From Baylisascaris procyonis (Eukaryota; Nematoda; Chromadorea; Rhabditida; Ascarididae): DNA of 64,000 nucleotides. A program made the translations under genes and the position numbers. The stretch covers positions 3,534,001-3,598,000 of the forward strand of contig JAZARR010000105.1 of NCBI GenBank assembly GCA_037389465.1. Direction: 5' to 3'. The notes below the pieces were generated by a model. That model did not search any database. It was given only the letters and a program-made list of their open reading frames with translations, and was not told the DNA's origin. Below are positions 33,961-46,649 of this stretch, in pieces; within the stretch, counting starts at the first letter, position 1, and each line of letters opens with the position of its first letter.

Positions 33961-35263
33961 TCGAAGAAGATGAAGCATCCTTTAACCATCCAGGAAGCAA
34001 ACAAAATACAGAGAATGGTGATAATGATGTAGGTGTTTCTCAATGATTCTATAGAGCGTCGTTATTGATGAGCTGCAAAGTTTTCTTCGTTGTCTCTTAA
34101 CGAATTTTCATGAGACGAATTTTATCGCATTCTTCAATTTCAACTTGACCAACTAGCTACTGAAGGGATTTTTTTTTGTCCCCATCTCATTAATGTGGAA
34201 TTGTCCATTGAACGGATATGAACTGGGCATTGATCTTTTCTTCATTTTCATCGAAGAGTTTTAAGATTGATTCTTTGTTAAAGTCTTCTTTCTTAAACTA
34301 AACGTCTAAAATTCCTTCGGTACTTTAATTTGTATAGTGCGAAGTTGGACTTACTTTAAATTCGAAACCGCTCGCAATTAAGCTTAACTCACAATCATGT
34401 GAAGATGGACTGGTTCCCGTTTCCGCTCAGTTGCCTTTAAACTGATCGCTCAATCAGAACCAAAAGTTTTGGCATTCTTTATACCTTCATGGGTTGAAAC
34501 CGATCTTGATTCGAGTTCCAGCCGCTATTGCAACCGTTGATGGATTTAATTGTACTTCCACTTGGTTATAAAATTTCATTTCATTTTAACATTACACTCA
34601 TTATTGCCCGTATTTCTTCACGAAGTTATACTGATTCGAACTAGTTGGTAGTATCGTTGAATACACGGGTTCTTATATGTAATATAGACGAATGAACTTC
34701 CCAGTAGAGCTACCAGTTATCTCAAACACCATGTCAGCAACACATTTGCTGGAAGAGTGGCAGCAAATTTGGGTTGCAAGAATGCACTTCTAGTGGAAAA
34801 ATTATGCTCCTTTTCAGTTCACTCTCCTCACTAATTTTTCTCGGATATGCACCGCCCATTCCGGTTCGTATCTTTAATATATATCTGAACCGCATGAACC
34901 AGCCTTCCTCTCACTTTCTGCTCTGTGACTGTACCCTTTTTTCTCCATAACCGCACTTCGATTATACTTCTACCTTGGAAAGTCTTGATCATTATAGGCC
35001 TGACGCTTATAAAAAGTCTTTTTTCGTAGTTTTTTTTTCTTTTGTATATATGTTTTTTTTTCAAACTTTGATCCCGTATTGTCATGAATATTTCATGTTA
35101 TTGATAAATTAGGCTCATTTGTAGCCTAAAGATATTCTCACAAAAATCAGCATTATTACTTTTCACTGATAATTTTTTAGTGCTAATTCTTCGAGTATTT
35201 TATCAACGAAATGCATTTTAATTTTTTCTCACATTTTTTTCTCGGATTTTTCACTATTTATAG

Positions 35264-36404
35264 GTATTTATCAACGGTGGCTATCCTCGATGTTTTCACA
35301 AGGTGAGTTTAAATGTAATGCGAAATTTGATTCTTGATGTTTACTTCCACTAAAATATTGCGATTATTGCTTTCTTCGAAATTTTCTATTTCTTCGTATT
35401 AAATTATGCTCTCTAACATCTCTCAACAAAAAAAAATTATATATATTTGCGATGAAATGCCGTCCACGTTGATTTCGTTACTACAAAAATATTTCATTGT
35501 CGAGTTTTGCGCCTTTGTTCGATACCCTCGAATGGAGGACAATTTTAGGTGAATATTGTGGCGTTGATGGTTATTTTTTATTTGTGCTGCAGCTGAAATA
35601 TTATTCTCCTCGCATCGAATGCTCTTTAGGTGCATTCTTTTGTCGGATACATTTATTAACGAGGGCTGTTTTAATATGAAAATGATGTTTTATAGCTGAG
35701 AAATGAGAAAAAGCTGATTGATTCGTCGATATTTTATCTAATTGAGTGGGAAATATGGCCGAGAATGATGTGGCATCATCTCCAATTCTACTACAAGTGG
35801 GTAAAAGTGGTGAGACTACATTTGGCTGTGGTCACTCGATGCCGGGCCACACACTTGACCAAGCCAATTTTCATCTCCTCGGCTTTTAATATTTTTAATT
35901 AACTTGGTCCCTGTATCTTCTTTATATCTTTTGACATTGGATACGATTTCTTTATAGAGACTCGATGAAAATGCACCAGCACCAAAATCACTTAAAGATG
36001 CACCAGCACCAAAATCTGATGCATTATTGGTTTGAGCAAATCGCTTTATCTCTATGAAAAAAAAAAAAAAAAACATCAAAGAGCGCTTGTGAAAATCTCA
36101 CTGGAGATGATTGGTAGGTAATAAAAAAATCTCTAATCACTTGTATCCTTTGAGATGTGAGCTTATTGCCCATTGAAAATGCATTTAAAAAGAGCATCAG
36201 ATTTCATAAATGATGGATAGGGGGGAGGGGTAGGCAATCTTCTCTTACAGATGAAGGAAATGATGATGAATCGAAAATGCTGATATGAATATTTAAGCAA
36301 CGAAAATATCGAATAATTCATCGATTTGAATTGAATTAAGAACTCTACCAATTTTCATTTTATAGCTGAAAAGAGCAAAGAAATGCGCCTATTTGATGGA
36401 ATAA
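35264..36404 (+). CDS. possible three-exon terminal gene fragment
   Basis: Segments 35264-35302 (tttatag | ... AAG|GTGAGT), 35696-35800 (ttttatag | ... TGG|GTAAAA) and 36366-36404 (ttttatag | ... TAA) join in phase 0 to give about 60 codons and a stop. The middle exon (KLIDSSIFYLIEWEIWPRMM) is open in one frame only. The protein is unrecognised and no upstream exon was found. A minus-strand open frame with a good acceptor lies between these segments at about 36079-35816, so the strand of any real gene is uncertain. Confidence 0.2.
35971..36016. repeat. 19-bp direct repeat, 27-bp period
   Basis: atgcaccagcaccaaaatc occurs at 35971-35989 and again at 35998-36016. The 27-base step keeps the reading frame. 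On the minus strand it lies in an open frame (about 36057-35816) that opens after a T-run and catag, and it reads as a doubled SDFGAGA. Confidence 0.8.
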
Positions 36405-39400
36405 AGAGGTAACAATAACATTCGTATGAGATTTTTTAAAAACATTCATAGAAAATCGGGGCATAACATGGGAGAATAATCGAAAGCAGTTCATTGTTTT
36501 ATAGTCGAAACGTGAAAGCGAACGGGATCTGATTCAATAAAAGGCAACGATCTATTATGAACTATTGAGCATATTGCTTGTTGATTATATTTTTTTGTAA
36601 ATATTATTAGTCGCAATGATTCATGACGAATTAAATCTGCAGCGTCAGTGGAGTCATACAGATTCGGCGCAATATTGCTTTCCCAGTAATACGTCTTTGA
36701 GTAGACTGTTGCATTAATAGATATTTAACTGTTATTATTTACGAAATGCAAAAGGTGACCATGAACAACTATGCGTTGAGTATATTCCCAGAAGCATCTC
36801 TTCATTGTGCTCTCCATAACATGAACAAGTAGGAACCCATAAAAGTTGAATGTTGTATAGTATGAGTTGTCTTCCATCCCTAATTCTTCCCATTTTCCCT
36901 TTATATATCATGTGAGAACCAATAAAAAGTTGAATGTTGCAAAGGCTGCATAGAAGCCTATCAATGTGCCAATGCAATTTATAAACTGTGGTGAATGTTT
37001 TCATGCAGATACTTAGATGCGATGCTAACGTCTGCTGTTGATATTTTATTTGTGTTGTGTACATATGGGATCACACTATCACTGCAGTAGAAAATGGCAG
37101 TTTTTTTTGAGGATCTATGTCTACCATTAGAATGTTTTTTTTTTACAAAAATGAATTTGCTTAATGGGGGTACCTAACTTTGTCGCTAACTATTCTTGCA
37201 AGGTTATTGCCTTGAAGTGTGTAAAGATGCTTTGGTTTCCCTCATCCTCCTCCACTTCCTTCCTCCGGCCCCCCCCCCTCCTCCCTCTTCACCCCCAAAA
37301 ACCACATTTTCGGCTGTCGTTGGCTCTTTCACTCACACCGTTGTGTATTGCTATTCACTCCTCTTGCACTTCTTTTTCTTTTGCTTGCTAACATATTAGA
37401 GTGAGTGAGCGATTTGTTGATTTGTTCAGTGATGCGTTTATTGCTCATCAGTTAAAACATTTGTCAAATATGAGAGTTAATATGAGATAATGTTGAAAGC
37501 GTACTCATGCTTCTCACTGGAGAATGTCGTCCTAACATTTTTCTATTGTGATTTAGCTACTTAAAACTTAACTGCACTATTTACGTCGAGGCTATTAAAT
37601 AATGCAGGAAATATGTTGATATAAATCTTACGTGAATCACAGCAACTAATTTATATTAATATTCTCAAAAGAATTTTCTCATATAGCCAAATAGAGTAGT
37701 GCGGAATAATGAAAAGCCAATGCGAAATGCAACAATGAATCCTTTTTGATATTAAATAATTGGGTAATTTGTTTGTGGTAGAATTGAGCAATTAAATTCT
37801 ATGGAATTGGGAATTAATAGTTTTTGATGTATTCTCGCTTGACTTCAAATTTAATAATTTACTTATCAATTGCGAGAGCGTATTGAAAGCCGTAAAGATA
37901 GAGACGTTTGATATGCGTATTACTGCAAAAAATAGTGTTTTGCGATAATCAGTTTTACGCTTCTTCGATGTGTTTAGTATTGCTTTGATTTGAGTCGCAC
38001 AAATCTTTGTTGCTTTTGCGCCATAAAGGTTTGCAAAAATTTGAGCCGAATTTCTCAAACATTTAAAATTTCCCACTTCTCATTTTCTGTCACCACTTTG
38101 ATTTGAATTTCGGCATTGTTATTGTCGAAGAATTTGCGCAGCTCTCTCCCCCTTGTTTTGTATAAATGGATGGAGTTTCGTTGTCGTATTGAGGTGTAGT
38201 ATGTTTTTTCATTGGTATCTGCAGAAATATCTCATCGACATCTGTTAGTAATAAAAGATAAAGAATATAGCGTACCGCCTATACAAATGACAAGAGGAAT
38301 GCAGCATGCCGCTTATATTCCATCTATGAATTTCTTAGCTGAATTATCTGAAGCACTGATTCACTGAGATGAAAGTGCAATGGCGATACCGATAGGCTTC
38401 CTGCAAATCGTCTGCGCTTTTGATTCATCCGTGTCTAGTATAATAATGAGCCCTTAGTGCGCAACACCATGTACGGGTAATCACTTCTGTTGTAGTTGAA
38501 TACAGCTAAAAGAAGTTAACCTCCCTTACACAGGATTCAAGAATTTCTAATTGTCGAACACTGTACAAGTATTTGACAACAATTTTTTATGTGTTCTGAA
38601 GTGGATGGAGTGATAGTACTGAAGTGGTGCGTCGAAATATTTGAAATATTTTCATAGATCATTTCGTTGATGTTTCATTTTATAATGGATATTTAAAGAA
38701 ATAAGCCGCACACATGCAAATTTTCTTTTGCACAGTTTGATTTTTTTTTTTTTTCGCTCATAGATGATGTTTTTATTGATAGATGCATGATTTTTTTTTT
38801 TTTTTTTTTTTTTTAGATGATGATTTTTCGCTTTTGCACATTTTTTTTTTCCCATTATAGATAGGGAAAATAAACAGAGAAATGCATCATGCTAAATGCA
38901 TCGTAATTAAGCAATCTAGTGAAATCTTTATTTCTCAAGTTAAATATGGAACACTAAAAATATAAAGCAAAAGAAAAGAAGAAAAAACTGCGGTCACGTT
39001 TATCGAAAAGCCAATCTCGATCAAATATGAATTAATTGATTTTTCTGAGGTGGAAATGCTTTACGCAATTAATGAACGTAAAGACGCTAAGCGCCGTGGC
39101 AAAATACAGGCAGTCTCATTTTGAATCATCGTCTAGCTTCGTACAGTACCCAGTATACACTCTTTCAGGGATGCTACTGCACAAGCAGTTAGTGTCTCTT
39201 ATAATATGCAGATTTTGTATTTGGTCGTTTTTTTTGTGTGTGTGTGGGGGGGGGGGAATTATAATAGGCTGGCTGTTGCGTGGAATGAAGGCTTAGACGT
39301 AAGCATAAAACGCTATCTAAAGCTTAAGCCCTTATCCAAAAGCGCCTAGCTTCCTCATCAAAAATCACCGAAATCCTGAAAACATTATAGTGAAATGAAT

Positions 39401-42088
39401 GGTGATTTCCAGCTAGCAGAATGGTGATAATTTCTAGTTGTTTATCCAATGAGCCCAATGTTTTTTTTTATATACTCCTCATTTCGATGCTATCAAAGGG
39501 AACGAATTGAAAACGAAGACGATGTCGGTGTTATCAAATAGAGCGAATCGTCGAGTTCTTGATTTTGTTTGATTGTGATATGCATAAAGGATGTGAGAGC
39601 AAGACGAGGGACTGTGAATTGACTATCTATCGGTCACATACTTCAATGCAGAGCCTTTTTGGGATCGGCGGAACGTTGGCGTTTTTCTTTGTATATAATC
39701 TTCGAAGGTGTATCTTCTGCTCATTCTTTTTGCCGTATGTCGATGACTTGTACTGCATTCGTAATCGTCGTTTGTTGCATATCCATTCATCGTTTTGTTT
39801 GTTGTTCTTTTTGTTATTTCACGATGAATAATGCAATGTTGCTTCGATGTGAAACTTCCTGTTCTTTTTCTAACATGTAAATTGACCTGTGTATGCATTA
39901 TGAAGAGCGTCTAATTGCATTTCATTGCTCATTCATAATGTTGAACTGTTGAAATGTTCTGCTGCACGCATATTATTTTTTTGTTGTGCAAACATTGCAA
40001 CGCACGAGGTGGAACTTTGCTTTGTGCTGTCATTGACACATCTTGTTCAAAGATTTTCTCCTTTAAAGGCATGAAACTCATTATTATTCAACTTTAATTG
40101 GCATCCATAATTTCTGCCTCAATTATTTATGATATTACGACGTGAATTATTTTCTCGAACGAATTCTCTTATCTTTCAATATTGAAATGATTGAACGAAG
40201 AGATTGCATATCGTGATTCTATTATATATTTTATATTAGATGATGTTCCGATTATAATATCCGCTGTCGAAAGGAGTGGGGCACTTTACTTACAAAAAAG
40301 AACGACCCACTACTTACAATAAAGACCTCTAATTAAGATCTCTCTTCGATATAAAATCAGCAAGCGCTAAATGCGAATCATTCAAAATAACCGCATAGCT
40401 GTTTTTTTTTCTAATACGTTGGTAATAGAAATAAAAGCTGTTTTTTTTCGTATAAGAGTGATATGAATTCGAGATTATTCCATTGATATCAATTTCCATC
40501 ATTGTTTTTTTCCTTCCTCAAATCCACACTACATTCACCATGCCATATTCGCTTATGCATTATCTTGTACACTTGAGATGCGTTTGAAATTTGCACAAGT
40601 GTATGACACATTGAGGGCAAAATTTGTAATAGTGCATCACATAGTGAGTGTATTATAAGTGGTGTGGTATTGGATGCGATAGAGGGTTCTTGTTTGGTTT
40701 CGCGGCGTCCCACATTTCGGCTGTCACGCCTCTGTTATTAATCAGATTTTCGTTGGCATTTTCTATGAGTGCCCCTCATTTCATTTGGTCATGTGATGCT
40801 TTGCATTCATTGTTTTCTGAATCCTTGTTGAATCAATCATATTACATATGATGCTTTTATGCTGGTAACTTCGCAGTTTTTTCTTCATAATTTTAAATTA
40901 TGGAATGATAAGTGGCTATTTCTTCTGTGTTTTTCTTAAAAATTCATTGCGTAGTAATTTCAATTCGCTTCGATCCTTCTAAATCAATTAATAACTGAAT
41001 CTGTGGGGGAAAATTGTTGTAAAAGGATGGTTTTTTTTTTTTTTTGATTAAGAAGAGGGAGGGAGGTACTAGGCTTTTTTTTACGATCGGGGCCCGTTGG
41101 CTGGAGCCCCAGGTGCCATTTTGTTTCATGGGCTATAAAATATGATTAAAAATCCAAATCAGATGGCGTGTAAGCGGAAGGTTCGACTGTTTTTTTTCTT
41201 TCAATCCATTTGTTCAGGCTCTCCCACATTTTAAAATCAAAATTCGCAAAGTTCACTTTATCAAACTTTTTTACTTTGCCTGAGCGGATGCAATTTCTTC
41301 CTTTTTTCCTTTGCATTTTTTTCGAAAGATGTTCGTTCAACTTTGCTTCTAACGTTCTTAATGATTCCATTCTTATGCACTCTTTGTAAACTTCTGCAGA
41401 CGTGCCGTATAGCGGTTTCATTTCTATGTGTGGATCCATGTGTGTCTATCTGTCAATCTATTTCAATTCAAGAGCCAAAAAAGTCGTATTGATAAATTGC
41501 GCTAGAAAATTCTACATTGTATAATTCCGCGGTTTTGATTTTACTATAAGAAAATGCGAAGTTTTAGTTTAAATTGATTAGGTTGGGAAATTCTTGTTGA
41601 TTGAAAAACTCGGATAGTGGTTGATTACAAAGGAATGTGCACTACCAACGATTATTTTATTATCTTCGATTTTTTATGCTGTCGCTTGCTGTGGCAAGTT
41701 GGCTTGCAAAGTATGCGTAGCATGCCAGTCTGCATGGCGTGCTTCCTAATTTTATTCATTTTCCGGAATGCGAACTTTGTTTTTTTTAAAATCAGTGATT
41801 ATATCCCTTGTTCGTTTCCTTCATTTCTGTAATGCAACTTTCAAAGGTAGTATTAATACATGTTGTGCCCGTAAAAGCAGTTTGCATTTTATCTATTCCT
41901 CTTCAATAATCGGTGCTTTCTGTATCGGTAGCTCATTTCTTTACAACACTTCTACTGTTTAATTCATACTGTTTTTCTGTTTTCATGTTGTTAGCAGATC
42001 TATTTCCATTTTCATACTGTAGTAGGAAATTTCATACGATTGAAATTTCGCCTCTCCGATTAAGTATTTTAGTGTTCTAATATCTCTT

Positions 42089-42092
<4 letters not shown>
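36405..42092. other. gene-poor stretch with uncertain coding-like pieces
   Basis: No recognisable gene. Plus-strand open pieces include about 38225-38367, after an acceptor-like ctgcag and ending in a stop (LLVIKDKEYSVPPIQ), and about 38955-39123 (TAVTFIEKPISIKYELIDF). A minus-strand frame of 97 codons occupies 41146-41439. A 10-C run is at 37269-37278, an 11-G run at 39246-39256, and long T-runs at about 38790-38815. A short sequence ataaa(a)gttgaatgttg is duplicated near 36840 and 36922. Confidence 0.5.
41146..41439 (-). CDS. unrecognised 97-codon ORF
   Basis: ATG-initiated open frame beginning MDPHIEMKPLYGTSAEVYKE and ending KTVEPSAYTPSDLDF. It is Lys/Arg-rich in the middle (KKMQRKKGRN) and has no membrane segment or known motif. 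Codon choice is not strongly biased. Open frames of this length occur by chance several times in this window, so only weak support exists. Confidence 0.2.
   Translation of the reverse strand: MDPHIEMKPLYGTSAEVYKECIRMESLRTLEAKLNEHLSKKMQRKKGRNCIRSGKVKKFDKVNFANFDFKMWESLNKWIERKKTVEPSAYTPSDLDF

Positions 42093-42159
<67 letters not shown>
42093..42159. repeat. (TA)n microsatellite, about 33 units
   Basis: Uninterrupted TA dinucleotides over 66 bases ending in tacag. It is likely length-variable and a cruciform-prone or fragile site. Confidence 0.97.
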
Positions 42160-42161
<2 letters not shown>

Positions 42162-45100
42162 CAGTGATACCTACTTAGTTGGCTTTCAGTTGATCTTATT
42201 ATGCATTTTCACAAATTTATATTTACTTCTGCATTTGCAAAACGAATTATGATGTCTATGCATATGTATCCGTGTTTATCTTTTCGGTAGTTTTTAGTTG
42301 GGAATCGTTGAGCCACGAGTTAAGAAATTTACTAACTGTAATGTACATTAGAGGGTGACCTCATGTATCATCTTGCACATCGGTTTATCAACCTGGAGAA
42401 GGGTAATAATCGTAGTCCTTTATAGACCATCTGCAAATATTTTGAGGCAATCAGATAAAAGAAAAGCGAATTCTTTCTAAAAGATTGATCATAGTGATCC
42501 TATTATTTAAAATATGAATGTTACTTATTCATTTTAATCGATAGAGCATTCATTGCGAACAAATATCTCTTCATATCGCGTCCACTTCCTCTTAGGTGAA
42601 GTGGTAAGGTAGCGTGAAGATTAGGGCTCAGGCTCCTCTCCTGCCCATCGGATATTGACGAGTTGATTCATTGTTGTTCCACTCAAGAGGAGAGCTCGGA
42701 TTTGCTGCATCACCCTCGTCGCGATGAGGATGGTGGAGCAAGTATGAATATATTACTCCGCATATTTCATTATTTGGTAGCGACTTATGAAACCCGTTGG
42801 ACTTGTGAGCGGAATGCGAGAATGCGTATCGTGCCATTATTGAATTAGTTTAACTCATGACTAGGAAACTAAATAATCGTAGCTTATTGTATTGAATCGC
42901 CAAAAATAGACATACAGTACCGATGATGCTTGCGTGCATAGAAGCAGCATCTCGTTGTCTGCGTGGGTGGTCTTCAAATTATTGCGATATGAGATTTTAG
43001 TAAATGTTTAAAGTGCAGTCAATTAAGCGTTGCATTTATTTGTAGTGTTTTGTTGCTTAAGAATTCCTGAGGCATATTCACAGTCAATTTGGAAATTTCT
43101 TATCGTCGTTGCATGCTTAAAATGTTAATTTCCCCTCTTTCTTTTTGTTTATAGTTACACAAAAGTGGTGATATTTTACCGTGTCGAAGTGTTTAAAACT
43201 CGCTTGGTTTGTTGATGCTGGTGAACAATGAATGATTTTAAAAGACCAATTTCGCTTCAAGACCACGCATTCATCTAATGCAGCTCAATTCACTTTGGTG
43301 AGTGCAAATGTTAACTCATTTGATGATCCTCATCAACAAGTTTTCTGCTTGCTTTTGCGCAAAAATCTAATTTCCTTATGATATGGCGAGTATCGAGAAT
43401 CTTGCATGCATTGTTATAATTGCTTTGTCAGTATTGGAAGTATCAATTTTTCCACTTACTATGGTTTCCATAAATAGTACTGTAGTCAACATTAGCGCAA
43501 AAGACGGCGTATGTTTATCGGATTCCTTTTCCGCACACTTTTATAAATGCAAAATTTTTACTTCATTTATTCTAATTCTAAGCATTAGATGGATCATCAG
43601 TATATATTACTTACTGTTTCGTCTTTGGACGGTATTATGGCAATTAAGGTTTTTTTGGGTGATTTGATTCTTTGATTTCGTTTTATTTTTTTTTCATTCT
43701 CTGAATCTTTCATTGTGTTCGCTTTCGTTTCGAAACGTTTTTGATTATGGTTTTCCCACAGTTTATTTTATCTAGTCAACTTGAAATTTGCAAACTACGT
43801 TGCTGTGAACTGTCCAACCGCATCATCGCGCATGATCATAATTATTCGGTTTGTTTATATTGATCGTTGTTTTGTCATCGGTACTGCGAGAAGGATGAGC
43901 AACGTTTTCGATAAATGCACATCCTCTGCGTCTGCACCACCAAAAACAAGGATAAAACAATTACTTTCACCTTAATTGGTCCTTTTATTGTGCCTCCAAA
44001 GGTTCATCCCATCCTCGCTCGTTTAGGCTTTTCCGCTCGTCATATAACTCATTCTGACCATGCAAAAAAAATCCCATAAAAGTGCATAATTACTGCGCAA
44101 TTATCGCCACCAACGCAATAGCTGTACACTCAAGGCACGTTTATTGTCTCATTTGCCGTATCTGATCAAAAATTGCGCAACTTTCCCAGGTGCTATACCC
44201 CTTTTTCTTCGATAATTTCCAGCCTAGAATCAGCATATTACGAATCTGCTCGAAAAGTGCAATGGTTCGTTAATTAGTTGGTTGGTTGCTTGCTCACTAA
44301 TGCAAACTCTTTCAATAACATGCATTGTTTTGTGGCTGAAGTATATGCTTTCATTGTGTCTCACTGTTTGTGTCATTTTTCGAATGTGAACTGCTTACTT
44401 ATATTCACTCGGAAATGTTGATGATGTTTGTTTTTGAAGATCTGAAGGAATATTCAGAAATTTGCGAAAAGCGACGAACGAAACGGTATTGCATATCTAG
44501 CCACTTAATTGCAAGAGACTTTTGCAATAGGCGATAGCTATGAAAATTCTTAGCACAGTTTGTTTTAGGCAAAACTTGCTTGCAAGTCCCGCACACTGCT
44601 GTCTTTCTCAAATCCTCTAGAATATAAATATCCGCTTAACAGATCATTGCTCAACATTCCAAGCGCTAAGTTATACTTTCTACAGTTCGTCAAATTGTTC
44701 GCTTCCACCTTTTTCCGAGACCGGTTTATTCGCTCATTGTTGAGCTTTCTTCGTTTCTTCTTTCCTCCTTCACTTCGAGAATTTCTGCCTGAAACGGGAC
44801 ATTTTAGGGCCGCCGCTTTGACACCAAGAAAGTTCGGTGCTGTGGAGTCTATCGTTGCCACTGTGTTACATAGATGGCTTAGAAAAACTGGTATATATAT
44901 CACAGTAAACTCTTCAGCACATTTGATCGCAATGGACACTAGCTAGACGAGTCTTCGCGCGAAACTTGTATTTTCAGTTAGAAATTTCGAATGTAGAAAG
45001 TGCTGCAACCTTAACTCCTTTTTTCGATTAATCAATGCCTAAGTTGAATTTCTGACACATATGTCAATTCTGATGCATTTTTCTTGAAACACGATGCGAG

Positions 45101-46618
45101 CATGGCGAGCGATGGGGAAGCGGAAGTGCCGAGAAAGTATTAGATGCGAGAAACCATCACACAATTTTGAATCTTTAATCTTCAAGCAGTTATCGTTTCA
45201 AGGCATTTCTCTTAAAGTATTTATTCACATATGGGTACACGATGCAAAAACTGCAACAGCCAACAAAAACGCCTAAGATGTAATGATGATTTCGTCTGTG
45301 AATGCGATGAGCATTGTGCAATGCGTCGAATGTGTAATTTGAGAGTTTCTGTTGAGTCGCAATTGAAGTGCAATATCGGTTGTTGCCATATTTCTGAGAA
45401 ACGATTCAGAGTTACTAATTGCGCTTTATAGACCGTTAATCACGAAAGTGTTCAGCAATGTGGAAATTTATTGACGTTATTTTGCCGTTGCTGTCATTGA
45501 ATATTTTATATAGATGTGACTCGCTATAACTGTAATCCAAAAGCGCATTCATCGAATATATTTAGAGATAATTTAGACGACTTACCACTTGGGAAATCAT
45601 TATAACACTTTATTAGCGAAATTATATTAACCGTCATCTAAAAAAAAGGTTTTCGACTAAGAAATATTCATTGTTGATCGAATATATCATTCGATTTGGT
45701 TTCTTCCTTTTATCTCTATTAAAAGTTCCAAGTCAATTTTCAATAAAGAATATCAGTTGTGTTGTAAATATTCATATCTCAACGCTTGTTCCCCATAATT
45801 ATGCATATTATATGGCTAACGTTTAGAATTTGCTTAGCTTAGAAAGTATATCAACTAGTTAGTGCTCATCACTCAGCTGTCGTTTATGGCATTTTGATCT
45901 CCGATCTATATGTGTTCTCGATGTAAAGGTGACGTATGTTTTATATGGCCTATCTTTTTTGCACTTTCTCGTTTACTTTATTCGTCCATTGGGATCGTTT
46001 TTTGATTGATTAATGTTTGAATTGATTTATTTTTATTATTTATTTGTTGAATAAAAAGTACTATTCAAATGGCGACATCGTGTCTATGCACCAATCGAGC
46101 GCAAATGACTTTTTCCTTTTGAGTTGATTCGTATTGAAGCGATTTTAAGGTGATTGAAACGATTTTCGTGTTAACTGTAAATGCACTCTCGTGTTTTTTT
46201 TTTTTTTATAATTTACAATGCAATTGATGAAGCGAGTGTTATGATCGACTAAACTATAAAACTGCATCTTATACTAGCTTCTGCATGCTTTCCCATTTGG
46301 TTTTCTTTTTTTTCTCATCTCGATGTAACTTTTTTTCTTCGAAAATCAAATCAGTACTGAAATGCAGCAACTTGTGGTGAGAATGTGTATACATCACTGC
46401 ATTAGAGCAGCTCACGTCTATAAGCTTCATCACTTCTTGGTGAGGCAAATGAATTTTCGTTCATTCACCGTTTTATAAAATAGTTAATGATGCGAAAACT
46501 TTGCATTTCACTGACTATTGGTAACTGTTGGAGTAATAATATCGCCGCAGCCTGTGCGCACAGATTATCCGCATTCTCGCTTTTTGTAAATCGTACGAGT
46601 GCGTTGTGTATTTCGGTT

Positions 46619-46649
<31 letters not shown>

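Noticed and set aside
39623..39831. Minus-strand frame with RRYTFEDYIQ, suggestive of a dipeptidyl-peptidase-4-like exon
   Set aside because: Only a few residues resemble that family, the usual downstream motif is missing, and no neighbouring exon supports it.
44565..44946. Opposed 124-codon (-) and 99-codon (+) frames
   Set aside because: Mutual shadows without recognisable features. Frames of this size recur by chance in the window.
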